From contig DQVI01000122.1 in assembly GCA_015661825.1 (NCBI GenBank), positions 1 through 36,036 on the forward strand: a stretch of 36,036 nt of DNA. Direction: 5' to 3'. How positions within the stretch are numbered: the first letter of the stretch is position 1; every line of letters begins with the position of its first letter. The DNA is from Novosphingobium capsulatum (lineage in GTDB: Bacteria > Pseudomonadota > Alphaproteobacteria > Sphingomonadales > Sphingomonadaceae). Both the position numbers and the translations under genes were made by a program. The notes beneath the pieces are model-generated. The model was not told the DNA's origin. It ran no database searches and saw only the letters and a list, made by a program, of their open reading frames with translations. This document shows positions 15,262 to 26,268 of the stretch, one piece after another.

Positions 15262-16380
15262 ATGAAGGCGACCATCGAACGCGCGACGCTGCTGCGCTGC
15301 CTGTCCCATGTCCAGTCGGTTGTCGAACGCCGCAACACCATTCCCATCCTCTCGAACGTGCTGATCGAGGCTTCGGCGAACAATTCGGTGCGCCTGATGG
15401 CGACCGACCTCGACCTCCAGATCGTCGAGTCGATGCCTGCCGTCACGGTCGAGGCGCCCGGCGCGATCACCGTTTCGGCCCACCTCCTGTTCGACATCGC
15501 GCGCAAGCTGCCCGATGGCTCGCAGGTGAGCCTGGAAACCGCCGACAACCGCATGGTCGTCAAGGCCGGGCGCAGCCGCTTCCAGCTGCCCACCCTGCCG
15601 CGCGATGATTTCCCGGTGATCGTGGAAGGCGACCTGCCGACCAGCTTCGAGATCCCCGCGCGCGTGCTGGCCGAACTGATCGACCGCACCCGCTTCGCGA
15701 TCTCGACCGAGGAAACCCGCTATTACCTCAACGGGATCTTCTTCCACGTCGCCGACGACGTGCTCAAGGCCGCGGCCACCGATGGCCACCGCCTCGCGCG
15801 CTATACGCTGGCCCGCCCGGAAGGCGCCGAGGGGATGCCCGACGTGATCGTGCCGCGCAAGTGCGTGGGCGAGTTGCGCAAGCTGCTCGAAGAAGTGCTC
15901 GACACCAATGTCCTGCTCGACCTTTCGGCCAGCAAGGTGCGCTTCACGCTGGGCGGCGAACATGGCGTCGTGCTGACCAGCAAGCTGATCGACGGCACGT
16001 TCCCCGACTATACCCGCGTGATCCCGACCGCCAACGACAAGCTGCTGCGCCTCGATCCGCGCAGCTTCTACGAAGCGGTGGACCGCGTGGCGACGATTGC
16101 CACGGAAAAGACCCGCGCGGTCAAGATGGCGCTCGAAACCGACCGCGTGACGCTCTCGGTGACCAGCCCCGACAACGGCACTGCCGCCGAAGAACTCCCC
16201 GCCGACTACACCTCGCAGGGCTTCGAGATCGGCTTCAACGCCAATTACCTGAAGGACATCCTCAGCCAGATCGACGGTGATCTGGTCGAGCTTCATCTGG
16301 CCGATGCCGGTGCGCCCACGCTGATCCGCAAGGACGACAAGGCCTCGGCGCTCTACGTGCTGATGCCGATGCGCGTGTAA
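15262..16380 (+). CDS. dnaN: DNA polymerase III beta sliding clamp
   Basis: 372 residues in three similar clamp domains, normal length. The dimeric ring tethers replicative polymerase to DNA. Recognisable blocks are MKATIERATLLRCLSHVQSV, ERRNTIPILSNVLIEA, MATDLDLQIVE, EETRYYLNGIFF, ATDGHRLARY, FPDYTRVIP and the C-terminal LYVLMPMRV, which ends in the canonical clamp tail. The ATG at 15262 gives the expected N-terminus; the frame runs about 100 bp further upstream without family sequence. dnaA and recF are not adjacent. It is a single-gene unit, with a terminator 25 bp after the stop. Confidence 0.98.
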   Translation: MKATIERATLLRCLSHVQSVVERRNTIPILSNVLIEASANNSVRLMATDLDLQIVESMPAVTVEAPGAITVSAHLLFDIARKLPDGSQVSLETADNRMVVKAGRSRFQLPTLPRDDFPVIVEGDLPTSFEIPARVLAELIDRTRFAISTEETRYYLNGIFFHVADDVLKAAATDGHRLARYTLARPEGAEGMPDVIVPRKCVGELRKLLEEVLDTNVLLDLSASKVRFTLGGEHGVVLTSKLIDGTFPDYTRVIPTANDKLLRLDPRSFYEAVDRVATIATEKTRAVKMALETDRVTLSVTSPDNGTAAEELPADYTSQGFEIGFNANYLKDILSQIDGDLVELHLADAGAPTLIRKDDKASALYVLMPMRV

Positions 16381-16404
16381 GTGCCGCTGCGCCAAAGGAA
16401 ATGC

Positions 16405-16438
16405 AAAGGGCCTCCCCGGCAGACGGGGAGGCCCTTTT
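16405..16438. terminator. Bidirectional terminator between dnaN and hutD
   Basis: AAAGGGCCTCCCCG and CGGGGAGGCCCTTT form a perfect 14-bp stem with a 5-nt loop, ending in four Ts on the plus strand and As on the other side. It serves dnaN from the left and the convergent hut operon from the right; the hutD stop is 5 bp away. Confidence 0.94.
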
Positions 16439-16442
16439 GCTT

Positions 16443-16993
16443 TCAGGCAGGGGTCGGGCAGGAAAGGGGCGGGGTGAACGTCACCAGCAGGGCCGGGCCA
16501 TCGTGGCGCAGATCCTGCGTGACGACCACGCAGTCTCCGGCGCCGAGCCCAATGCCGTCGCAGGTCTGCTCTTCCAGCGCCACGAGAAAGCGGTCGGGCG
16601 CGCCCGTTACCACAGACCCGTGGGCCAGGCGCTCCATCGACACCGTGCAGGCGCCGCGCCGGACCATGGCGTTGAGATCGCGCACCGGGCCACCGAGCGG
16701 GCTGCCATGAACGGGCAGGGCCGCATCGAAGCACAGCGGCGCAGAGGCGGCGTCGAGTTCGGCGGCGAGACCTTGCCCAACCAGCGACAGCCTGCCGTCG
16801 AGCACGGCCAGCACGCGCTCGATGCCCGGAAAGGCCGAGAACGGCCCGGCCTGTTCGACCGTGGCCATGCTCAGCCGCCAGATAAAATCGTCCATGCCCG
16901 CGCCCGGCGGGAAGACGGCGATCTCGCGCGTTGTCCCCCCGCCGTTTTTCCATGCCATGGCCCGCATTTGGGCCATGGGGATCACTTTCGGGC

Positions 16994-16997
<4 letters not shown>
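16443..16997 (-). CDS. hutD: HutD/Ves family protein
   Basis: 184 residues, a double-stranded beta-helix (cupin-like) protein of the HutD/Ves family found in hut operons. Its exact role is not settled; it is thought to modulate histidine utilisation. The family signature [19 protein letters not shown] and [21 protein letters not shown] is clear, followed by [10 protein letters not shown]. The start is taken as GTG at 16997, which overlaps the hutU stop as GTGA and puts 15 residues before the WKNGGG motif as in E. coli Ves. The ATG at 16976 is an alternative. It is the last gene of the hutIHGUD operon. Confidence 0.9.
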
Positions 16998-18661
<1,664 letters not shown>

Positions 18662-18665
18662 GGGC

Positions 18666-19478
18666 TCAGCCCTCCGGGTGGGCGAAGGCCAGCGCGGCCT
18701 TCAGGATGGTTTGCAGGGTCTCGACCAGCGGGGCCGCGCGTGGCCCGTCATAGGGGGGCGGCCAGTTGGCGGGGGTGGGCTCGTCCGGCTCGTCCATGTA
18801 GCCGCGGATGGCCAGTTCCATCTGCACGGCATGGACACCGCGTTCGGGGCGGCCATAGTGGCGCGTGGTCCACCCCCCGCGAAACCGGCCATCGACGACG
18901 TGGCTGTGGCCCGATTGGGCGCAGATCGTGGCGATCGCCTCGCGCAGGTCGGGCGCGCAAGTCTGTCCGCCATTGGTGCCGATGTTGAACTGCGGCAAGG
19001 TGCCCTCGAACAGGCGCGGGACATGGCTGCGGATCGAATGCGCGTCATAGAGCACCACGCGGCCATGGCGGGCGCGCAGGCGGGCGATTTCGGCTTCGAG
19101 CGCGGCGTGATAGGGATCGAACCAGCGCGCACGGCGGCGGGCGATCTCGGCCTCGTCAGGCGCGTGCCTCGCATAGAGCGGCTCGCCATCAAAGGTCGTG
19201 GTCGGGCACAGTTCGGTCGTCGCCTGCCCCGGATAGAGCGAGGCGCCCGAAGGATCGCGGTTGCAATCGATGACCGAGCGCGAAATGCCCGTGGCGACCA
19301 GTGTCGCGCCAAGATCGGCGGCAAAGGCGTAGACCTGATCGACCCACCAGTCGGCATCGCGGCGGGCGAGCCAGGGCGAGACGAACCTGTCGCCCACATC
19401 GGCAAGGCCGGTGCCGACATGGGGAAAGGCGACGACGAGCGGCGCCTCCCCGCGATGGATGGTCAGCCAGTCGTTCAT
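18666..19478 (-). CDS. hutG: N-formylglutamate deformylase
   Basis: 270 residues, N-formylglutamate amidohydrolase family (PF05013 type), not the arginase-like formiminoglutamase that shares the hutG name. It hydrolyses N-formylglutamate to glutamate and formate, the last step of the five-step route. Seen: [11 protein letters not shown] with the first metal-ligand region, [29 protein letters not shown], and the C-terminal [17 protein letters not shown]. The presence of hutF in the cluster fits this version. Its ATG overlaps the hutH stop (ATGA). Confidence 0.95.
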   Translation of the reverse strand: MNDWLTIHRGEAPLVVAFPHVGTGLADVGDRFVSPWLARRDADWWVDQVYAFAADLGATLVATGISRSVIDCNRDPSGASLYPGQATTELCPTTTFDGEPLYARHAPDEAEIARRRARWFDPYHAALEAEIARLRARHGRVVLYDAHSIRSHVPRLFEGTLPQFNIGTNGGQTCAPDLREAIATICAQSGHSHVVDGRFRGGWTTRHYGRPERGVHAVQMELAIRGYMDEPDEPTPANWPPPYDGPRAAPLVETLQTILKAALAFAHPEG

Positions 19479-21004
19479 GCCACGCCCGGCAGGGTGGCGC
19501 CCGTGCCGCCAAGCAGCGCACCCGAACGGATCAGGCCATTGGCCGCTTCCATGTCGGGGTGGAAATGGCGGTCGTCTTCCAGTGTCGGGACAATCGCGCG
19601 CAAGGTGGCGCGCGCGGCTTCGAGCGGGGTGCTCGACGCCAGCGGGGCGTGGAAATCGATGCCCTGCGCGGCGGCCAGCAGTTCGATTCCCAGAACGGCA
19701 GTGGCGTTTTCCGCCATGTCGAGCAGGCGGCGCGCGCCATGGGCGGCCATCGAGACGTGGTCTTCCTGATTGGCCGAGGTGGGGATCGAATCGACGCTGG
19801 CCGGATAGGCGCGCTGCTTGTTCTCGCTCACCAGCGCGGCGGCGGTCACTTGCGGGATCATGAAGCCCGAATTGAGGCCGGGGCGCGGGGTGAGGAACGC
19901 GGGCAGGCCCGACAGCGCCGGGTCGACCAGCATGGCGATGCGGCGCTCGGCAATCGAGCCGATTTCGCAGATGGCCATGGCGATCATGTCTGCGGCAAAG
20001 GCGACCGGCTCGGCATGGAAGTTCCCGCCCGAGAGCGCTTCGTCGGTTTCGGGGAAGATCAGCGGGTTGTCCGAAACGCCATTGGCCTCGATTTCGAGGG
20101 TGGTGGCGGCCTGGCGCAGGACATCGAGCGCGGCGCCCATCACCTGCGGTTGGCAGCGCAGGCAGTAAGGGTCCTGCACGCGCGCGTCGCCTTCAAGATG
20201 GCTGGCGCGGATCGCGCTGCCCGCCATCAGCCCGCGCAGCGCATCGGCCACCGCGATCTGGCCGGCGTGGCGGCGCAAGGTATGGATGCGCGGATCGAAC
20301 GGGGTGTCGGAGCCCTTGGCCGCCTCGGTCGAGAGCGCGCCGGTGACGAGGGCGGAGCGGAACAGCAGTTCGGCCTCGAACAGCCCGGCCAGCGCATTGG
20401 CGGTGGAGAACTGCGTGCCGTTGAGCAGGGCAAGGCCTTCCTTGGGGCCAAGCCGGATCGGGGCGAGCCCGGCCTGTTCGAGGGCCTGTGTGGCGGGCAG
20501 GCGCACGCCCGCGACGATAATGTCGCCCACGCCGATCATCGTGGCGGCCATGTGCGAGAGCGGGGCAAGATCGCCGCTCGCGCCGACCGACCCTTGCGCG
20601 GGCACCACCGGGGTCAGCCCGCGCGCCAGCATGGCTTCGAGCAGGGCGACCGTTTCGGGGCGCACGCCCGAGGCGCCCTGCGCGAGGCTGGCGAGCTTGA
20701 GGCCCATCATCAGGCGTATCACCGGCACCGGCGAGGGCGCGCCCGTTCCGGCGGCGTGGCTGAGCACGATATTGCGCTGGAGCGTGGCCAGATCCTCGTC
20801 GCCGATGCGCACGCTGGCCAGTTTGCCAAAGCCGGTGTTGATGCCATAGACCGGCTCGCCGCGGGCCAGAATGCGTTCGACCGCAGCGGCGCTTTCCGCC
20901 ACGCGCGACGCGCAGGCCGGATCGAGGCGCGCCGCCGCGCCGCGATAGAGGTCACGCCACTGCGCCAGCGAAACGGCGCCGGGCACGAGCAGGATCGAAT
21001 TCAT
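19475..21004 (-). CDS. hutH: Histidine ammonia-lyase
   Basis: 509 residues, normal size. It deaminates L-histidine to trans-urocanate, the first committed step. The MIO prosthetic group forms from Ala142-Ser143-Gly144 in [14 protein letters not shown], the same numbering as the Pseudomonas enzyme. Other conserved parts are [11 protein letters not shown] (with the catalytic Tyr), [18 protein letters not shown], and [11 protein letters not shown]. The start at 21004 overlaps the hutI stop as ATGA; a longer open frame upstream lies inside hutI and is a shadow. Confidence 0.98.
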   Translation of the reverse strand: MNSILLVPGAVSLAQWRDLYRGAAARLDPACASRVAESAAAVERILARGEPVYGINTGFGKLASVRIGDEDLATLQRNIVLSHAAGTGAPSPVPVIRLMMGLKLASLAQGASGVRPETVALLEAMLARGLTPVVPAQGSVGASGDLAPLSHMAATMIGVGDIIVAGVRLPATQALEQAGLAPIRLGPKEGLALLNGTQFSTANALAGLFEAELLFRSALVTGALSTEAAKGSDTPFDPRIHTLRRHAGQIAVADALRGLMAGSAIRASHLEGDARVQDPYCLRCQPQVMGAALDVLRQAATTLEIEANGVSDNPLIFPETDEALSGGNFHAEPVAFAADMIAMAICEIGSIAERRIAMLVDPALSGLPAFLTPRPGLNSGFMIPQVTAAALVSENKQRAYPASVDSIPTSANQEDHVSMAAHGARRLLDMAENATAVLGIELLAAAQGIDFHAPLASSTPLEAARATLRAIVPTLEDDRHFHPDMEAANGLIRSGALLGGTGATLPGVA

Positions 21005-22209
21005 TGTCCACTCCAGATGCGGGCATGGAGCGGATTGAACCCCATGCGGTAAACCAGTTGAGCCGGGCGCTCGATGTCCCAGATGGCAAGGTCGCAGCGC
21101 TTGCCGGCCTCCAGCGTGCCCCGGTCGGCCAGCAGGCCCAGCGCGCGGGCGGCATGGACCGTCACCCCGGCAAGGCATTCGGCCACGGTCAGGCGGAACA
21201 GCGTTGCGCCCATGTTCATCGTCAGCAGCAGCGAGGTCAGCGGTGACGTGCCCGGATTGCAGTCGGTCGCCAGCGCGATGGGCACGCCCGCCGCGCGCAG
21301 GGCGGCGACCGGGGGCAGCCGGGTTTCGCGCACGAAGTAATAGGCGCCCGGCAGCAGCGTCGCCACCGTGCCCGCGCGCGCCATCGCGGCAATGCCCGCC
21401 GCGTCGCAATGTTCGAGGTGATCGGCCGAGAGCGCGCCATGCCGGGCCGCCAGCGCCGCGCCGTGCAGGTTGGAAAGCTGGTCGGCATGGAGCTTGACCG
21501 GCAGGCCATGGCGCGCGGCGGCCTCGAACATCCGGGCGGTCTGTTCGGGGCTGAAACCGATGCCCTCGCAAAAGGCGTCGACCGCATCGGCAAGGCCCTG
21601 CTGCGCCACGCGGGGCAGCACTTCGTCGCACAGCAGCGCGATATAGCCATCGGCATTGCCTGCAAATTCGGGGGGCAGGGCATGGGCGCCCAGAAATGTC
21701 GTGCGGATCGAGACCGGGCGCGCCGTGCCCAGCGCGCGCGCGGCGCGCAGCATGCGGATTTCGCTCGTCCCATCGAGGCCATAGCCCGATTTGACCTCGA
21801 CCGTCGTGGCCCCTTCGGCGATCAGCGCGTCGAGGCGGGGCAGGGCGCTGGCGACAAGATCGTCCTCGCTCGCCGCGCGGGTGGCGCGCATGGTCGAGAC
21901 GATGCCGCCGCCGCTCCGGGCGATTTCTTCATAGGACGCGCCTTCGAGGCGCATCTCGAACTCGGCGGCGCGGTCGCCGCCGTGGATCAGGTGGGTGTGG
22001 CAATCGATCAGGCCCGGCGTGATCCAGCGGCCCGCGCAATCGACGATCTCCCGCGCGTCGAGCGCCGGGGCCTGGGCTGCGGGCCCGGCATAGACGATCC
22101 GGCCATCCTTGGCCGCGATCATGCCGTTGTCCACGGCGCCGATGTCGCTTGCGCCCGCCCCCTTCATCGTGGCGAGCCGGGCGTTTTTCCAAATCGTATC
22201 GGTGAGCAT
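21001..22209 (-). CDS. hutI: Imidazolonepropionase
   Basis: 402 residues, amidohydrolase superfamily. It hydrolyses imidazolonepropionate to N-formimino-L-glutamate, the third step. Metal ligands are seen in [16 protein letters not shown], with [21 protein letters not shown] and the late Asp in [12 protein letters not shown]. The ATG at 22209 ([15 protein letters not shown]) gives the family length; the frame runs 41 codons further into the promoter region and includes the HutC operator, so it is rejected. First gene of the minus-strand hut operon. Confidence 0.97.
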   Translation of the reverse strand: MLTDTIWKNARLATMKGAGASDIGAVDNGMIAAKDGRIVYAGPAAQAPALDAREIVDCAGRWITPGLIDCHTHLIHGGDRAAEFEMRLEGASYEEIARSGGGIVSTMRATRAASEDDLVASALPRLDALIAEGATTVEVKSGYGLDGTSEIRMLRAARALGTARPVSIRTTFLGAHALPPEFAGNADGYIALLCDEVLPRVAQQGLADAVDAFCEGIGFSPEQTARMFEAAARHGLPVKLHADQLSNLHGAALAARHGALSADHLEHCDAAGIAAMARAGTVATLLPGAYYFVRETRLPPVAALRAAGVPIALATDCNPGTSPLTSLLLTMNMGATLFRLTVAECLAGVTVHAARALGLLADRGTLEAGKRCDLAIWDIERPAQLVYRMGFNPLHARIWSGQ

Positions 22210-22268
22210 GCCTGGCGCGATCCCCGGTGCGTGTCGTGTTGCGCGGTGATTGCACCGTTCCAAATTAA

Positions 22269-22278
22269 TGTATAGACA
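22269..22278. promoter_or_regulatory. Probable HutC operator between hutI and hutF
   Basis: TGTATAGACA contains GTATAGAC, which fits the GT-N-TA-N-AC pattern published for the HutC subfamily of GntR regulators. It lies in the AT-rich part of the 121-bp divergent gap, where one repressor dimer could block both the hutI and hutF promoters. A TTGCAC at 22250-22255 could be the hutF -35 box, which would place the operator over the -10 region. Confidence 0.6.
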
Positions 22279-22330
22279 AAAAGAGAGGGCAGGCGCAAAT
22301 TTCTGCGTCAATCGGGTGAGTGTCTTGGCC

Positions 22331-23689
<1,359 letters not shown>

Positions 23690-23691
23690 CC

Positions 23692-24405
23692 ATGCCGCTG
23701 CACGAACGCATCCGCTCTGATTTCGAGGGGCGGATACTGGGCGGGGCGCTGGCGCCCGGTGATCGGCTGCCGACCGAGCAGGATCTCATGCAGGACTATG
23801 GCTGCTCGCGCATGACCGTGAACAAGGCGCTGTCCGCGCTGGCCGGGGCGGGCCTGATCGACCGGCGCAAGCGCGCGGGCACCTTCGTGGCGCGCCCGCG
23901 CGTGCATTCGATGGTGCTCGACGTGCCCGACATCGCCGCGCAAGTGCGCGAGCGCGGGCAGGACTATGCGTTTCGCCTGCTGCGCCGCCGGGTCCGGCCT
24001 GCGGTTGCCGACGAGCAGGAGCGTCTGCTGGCGGGCGGGGGCCTGCTGATGCAGGTCGACGGGCTCCATCTGGCCGATGGCGCGCCGCTGGGGGTGGAGT
24101 TCCGCCTGGTGAGCGCGCAGGCCGTGCCCGATATCGTCGAGGCCGATCTCGACACGGTCGCGCCGGGAACATGGCTGTTGCAGCACGTGCCCTGGACCGA
24201 GGCCGAAACCCGCATTTCCGCCGTGGCCGCGCGGGGCGAGGAGGCCGAATATCTGGGCGTGGCGACAGGGACGGCGTGCCTGTGTGTCGAGCGGTGGACG
24301 TGGCGCGGGCCCGAGCGGATCACCTATGTGCGGCAGGTGTTTCCGGGCGAGGCCTACGACATGGTGGCCCGCTTTGGACCCGCATCATCGGGCGCGATGG
24401 CCTGA
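23692..24405 (+). CDS. hutC: Histidine utilisation repressor, GntR family
   Basis: 237 residues. The N-terminal winged helix has the GntR pattern (PLHERIRSDFEGRILGG, RLPTEQDLMQDYGCSRMTV, then LIDRRKRAGTFVA), followed by a UTRA ligand domain of the HutC type (AEYLGVATGTACLCVERWTW). HutC represses hut operons and is released by urocanate. The ATG at 23692 is used; a GTG at 23686 overlapping the hutF stop (GTGA) is an equally plausible coupled start. Placing the repressor gene inside the operon under its own operator gives autoregulation. Confidence 0.95.
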   Translation: MPLHERIRSDFEGRILGGALAPGDRLPTEQDLMQDYGCSRMTVNKALSALAGAGLIDRRKRAGTFVARPRVHSMVLDVPDIAAQVRERGQDYAFRLLRRRVRPAVADEQERLLAGGGLLMQVDGLHLADGAPLGVEFRLVSAQAVPDIVEADLDTVAPGTWLLQHVPWTEAETRISAVAARGEEAEYLGVATGTACLCVERWTWRGPERITYVRQVFPGEAYDMVARFGPASSGAMA

Positions 24406-24416
24406 GAATCTGATTT

Positions 24417-24442
24417 GAAATTCGCCGAAAGAGGCGAATTTC
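24417..24442 (+). terminator. Hairpin after hutC
   Basis: GAAATTCGCC and GGCGAATTTC form a perfect 10-bp stem around GAAAGA, 11 bp past the hutC stop. There is no T-run after it, so termination would be weak or factor-assisted. It may equally be an mRNA 3'-end stabiliser. Confidence 0.5.
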
Positions 24443-24468
24443 GGTTCGGTACCGGCCCGCTCCCGAAC

Positions 24469-24492
24469 GATCGGAAACGATAGTTTCGGATC
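24469..24492. promoter_or_regulatory. Near-palindrome upstream of the globin sensor gene
   Basis: GATCGGAAAC-GATA-GTTTCGGATC has 10-bp arms with one mismatch, about 137 bp before the globin-coupled sensor gene. A second, 13-bp perfect palindrome (TCTTCG-A-CGAAGA) is at 24517-24529. The 223-bp gap between hutC and the sensor has no other visible gene. These are candidate operators with no known binder. Confidence 0.35.
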
Positions 24493-24628
24493 AGACACTA
24501 AGCACGCCGGGGCAGTTCTTCGACGAAGATGACCGGCCCCTTGCGGGGCACTCCCTATGCCGCAGTGCGAAAGCCGTTGACCAGGCGATGCCTACACTTG
24601 CCCCGACTTTTGAAAAGGGCAGCGGACC

Positions 24629-26071
24629 ATGGGACTCTCCCAGCAGGACGTCGACAAGAAGTTGGCGTTCTTTAATATTACGGCTGACGATGTGGCGCGT
24701 TTCGCGCAGATTACCAAAGTCATGAACACCGTTGCGGTGCCTGCGCTCGACCGTCTCTACGAGCGGATTGGTGCAACGCCGGAAACCGCGCGCTTCTTCA
24801 GTTCCCGTCAGGGCATGACCCATGCCCGCGACAAACAGGTCGAACACTGGAACGCGATGTTCTCGGGCGCGCCGGGGTCCGATTATGTCGCCCGCGCGCA
24901 GCGCATCGGCGATGTCCATGCGCGGATCGGTCTGGAGCCGGGCTGGTATATCGGGGCCTATGCCTCGGTGCTCGACGAGGTGATCGTGCGTTTCCTGTCG
25001 GGCGGGATCGGTCTGGGGCGCAAGCGGCGGGCAGAGGCCGTGGCGAGTCTGGTAAAAATGGCGCTGCTCGACATGGAAGTGGCGCTCTCGGCCTATTTCG
25101 AGGCCGAAGATGCCAAGCGCGTGGCGGTGATCCGCGATGTTGGCCATGCCGTGCAGATGATGACCGAGGGCGATTTCACCGTCCCGGTCAGCGGGCTCCC
25201 CCCCGCCTATGCCGGGCTCGAACACGATCTGGAGACGATGCGCGGCAAAGTCAGCGATGCCTTGCGCGAAGTGGCCAGTACCTCGCGCGCGGTTGATATG
25301 GGCGCGCAGGAAATCCGGCAGGCTTCCGACGATCTGGCCCACCGCACCGAACAGCAGGCGGCCAGCCTTGAGGAAGCTTCGGCGGCGATCACCACGCTGG
25401 CCAGTGCCGTGCGAAGTACGGCCAACGATGCGACCAACCTTCATGGTGCGGTGCAGGAAGCCCATGGCGACGCCGAACAGGGCGGCAGTGTCCTTGAAGA
25501 TGCGGTCAGGGCGATGAACGACATTCACCGTTCGGCTTCCGAGATCGGCAAGATCATCGCGGTGATCGACGGGATCGCCTTCCAGACCAACCTTCTGGCG
25601 CTCAATGCCGGGGTTGAGGCCGCGCGCGCCGGGGATGCCGGGCGCGGCTTTGCGGTTGTCGCCACCGAAGTGCGCGCGCTGGCCCAGCGTTCGGCCGATG
25701 CCGCGCTCGACATCAAGAAACTGATCAGTGAAAGCTCCGAGCAGGTCGAGCGCGGGGTGACGCTGGTGGGCCAGACCGGCGAGACCTTCGAGCGAATCGT
25801 CAACCGCGTGGGCGAGATCGCCGGGCTGGCCAGCGGCATTGCCGCCGGATCGCAAAGCCAGGCCACCAATATCCAGCAAATTCACGAGACCGTGCACGAT
25901 CTTGACCTGATGACCCAGCAGAACGCGGCGATGGTCGAGCAGGCGACCGCAGCCGCGCGCAGTCTGGCCGGAGAGGCCGACCGCATGGCCAATCTCGTGT
26001 CGCATTTCCGTCTCGAAGCGCAGTCTTCCGCCCCGCGCAAGGCGCTGGCCGCCCCGCGCCGGGTTGCCTGA
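24629..26071 (+). CDS. Globin-coupled chemotaxis-type sensor (HemAT-like)
   Basis: 480 residues, no membrane segment. Residues about 1-165 are a sensor globin (protoglobin) domain with likely proximal heme ligand His97 in [18 protein letters not shown] short HAMP-like linker (about 175-225) follows. The rest is a methyl-accepting chemotaxis signalling domain with the conserved hairpin tip [20 protein letters not shown] at about 315-335. The family binds O2 (sometimes CO/NO) and signals to CheA in aerotaxis. It has no C-terminal CheR-binding pentapeptide and no che genes are nearby, so the partner is elsewhere. It lies upstream of a c-di-GMP protein on the same strand. Confidence 0.93.
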   Translation: MGLSQQDVDKKLAFFNITADDVARFAQITKVMNTVAVPALDRLYERIGATPETARFFSSRQGMTHARDKQVEHWNAMFSGAPGSDYVARAQRIGDVHARIGLEPGWYIGAYASVLDEVIVRFLSGGIGLGRKRRAEAVASLVKMALLDMEVALSAYFEAEDAKRVAVIRDVGHAVQMMTEGDFTVPVSGLPPAYAGLEHDLETMRGKVSDALREVASTSRAVDMGAQEIRQASDDLAHRTEQQAASLEEASAAITTLASAVRSTANDATNLHGAVQEAHGDAEQGGSVLEDAVRAMNDIHRSASEIGKIIAVIDGIAFQTNLLALNAGVEAARAGDAGRGFAVVATEVRALAQRSADAALDIKKLISESSEQVERGVTLVGQTGETFERIVNRVGEIAGLASGIAAGSQSQATNIQQIHETVHDLDLMTQQNAAMVEQATAAARSLAGEADRMANLVSHFRLEAQSSAPRKALAAPRRVA

Positions 26072-26104
26072 GGGGAGAGGGCAGGGGCCCCGCCGGGATC
26101 GGGC

Positions 26105-26159
26105 GCACAGGCAGGTGCCAGAACCGCCCCGACCGGGCTGCGCTGGCACCTGCCTGTGC
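26105..26159. repeat. Perfect 17-bp inverted repeat between the two sensor genes
   Basis: GCACAGGCAGGTGCCAG (26105-26121) and CTGGCACCTGCCTGTGC (26143-26159) are exact reverse complements with a 21-nt GC-rich spacer that can itself pair (CCCG/CGGG). It starts 33 bp after the sensor stop; five Ts occur about 12 nt after the stem (26172-26176). It could be a slow terminator, an mRNA 3'-end structure or a dispersed repeat. Confidence 0.75.
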
Positions 26160-26268
26160 TGATTCTGGGCGTTTTTGCTCCATTTCGGGATTAATGCCCT
26201 GCCGATTTCCGGCCTTGGCAGGGGTGTGCTTAACGCTTTTTCAAAGCCCCCGGGGCCATCGTGCGGAC

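Noticed and set aside
22250-22330. Upstream extensions of hutF (ATG 22268) and hutI (to 22332)
   Set aside because: Both extend over the divergent promoter and HutC operator, and family alignments from memory begin at the downstream starts.
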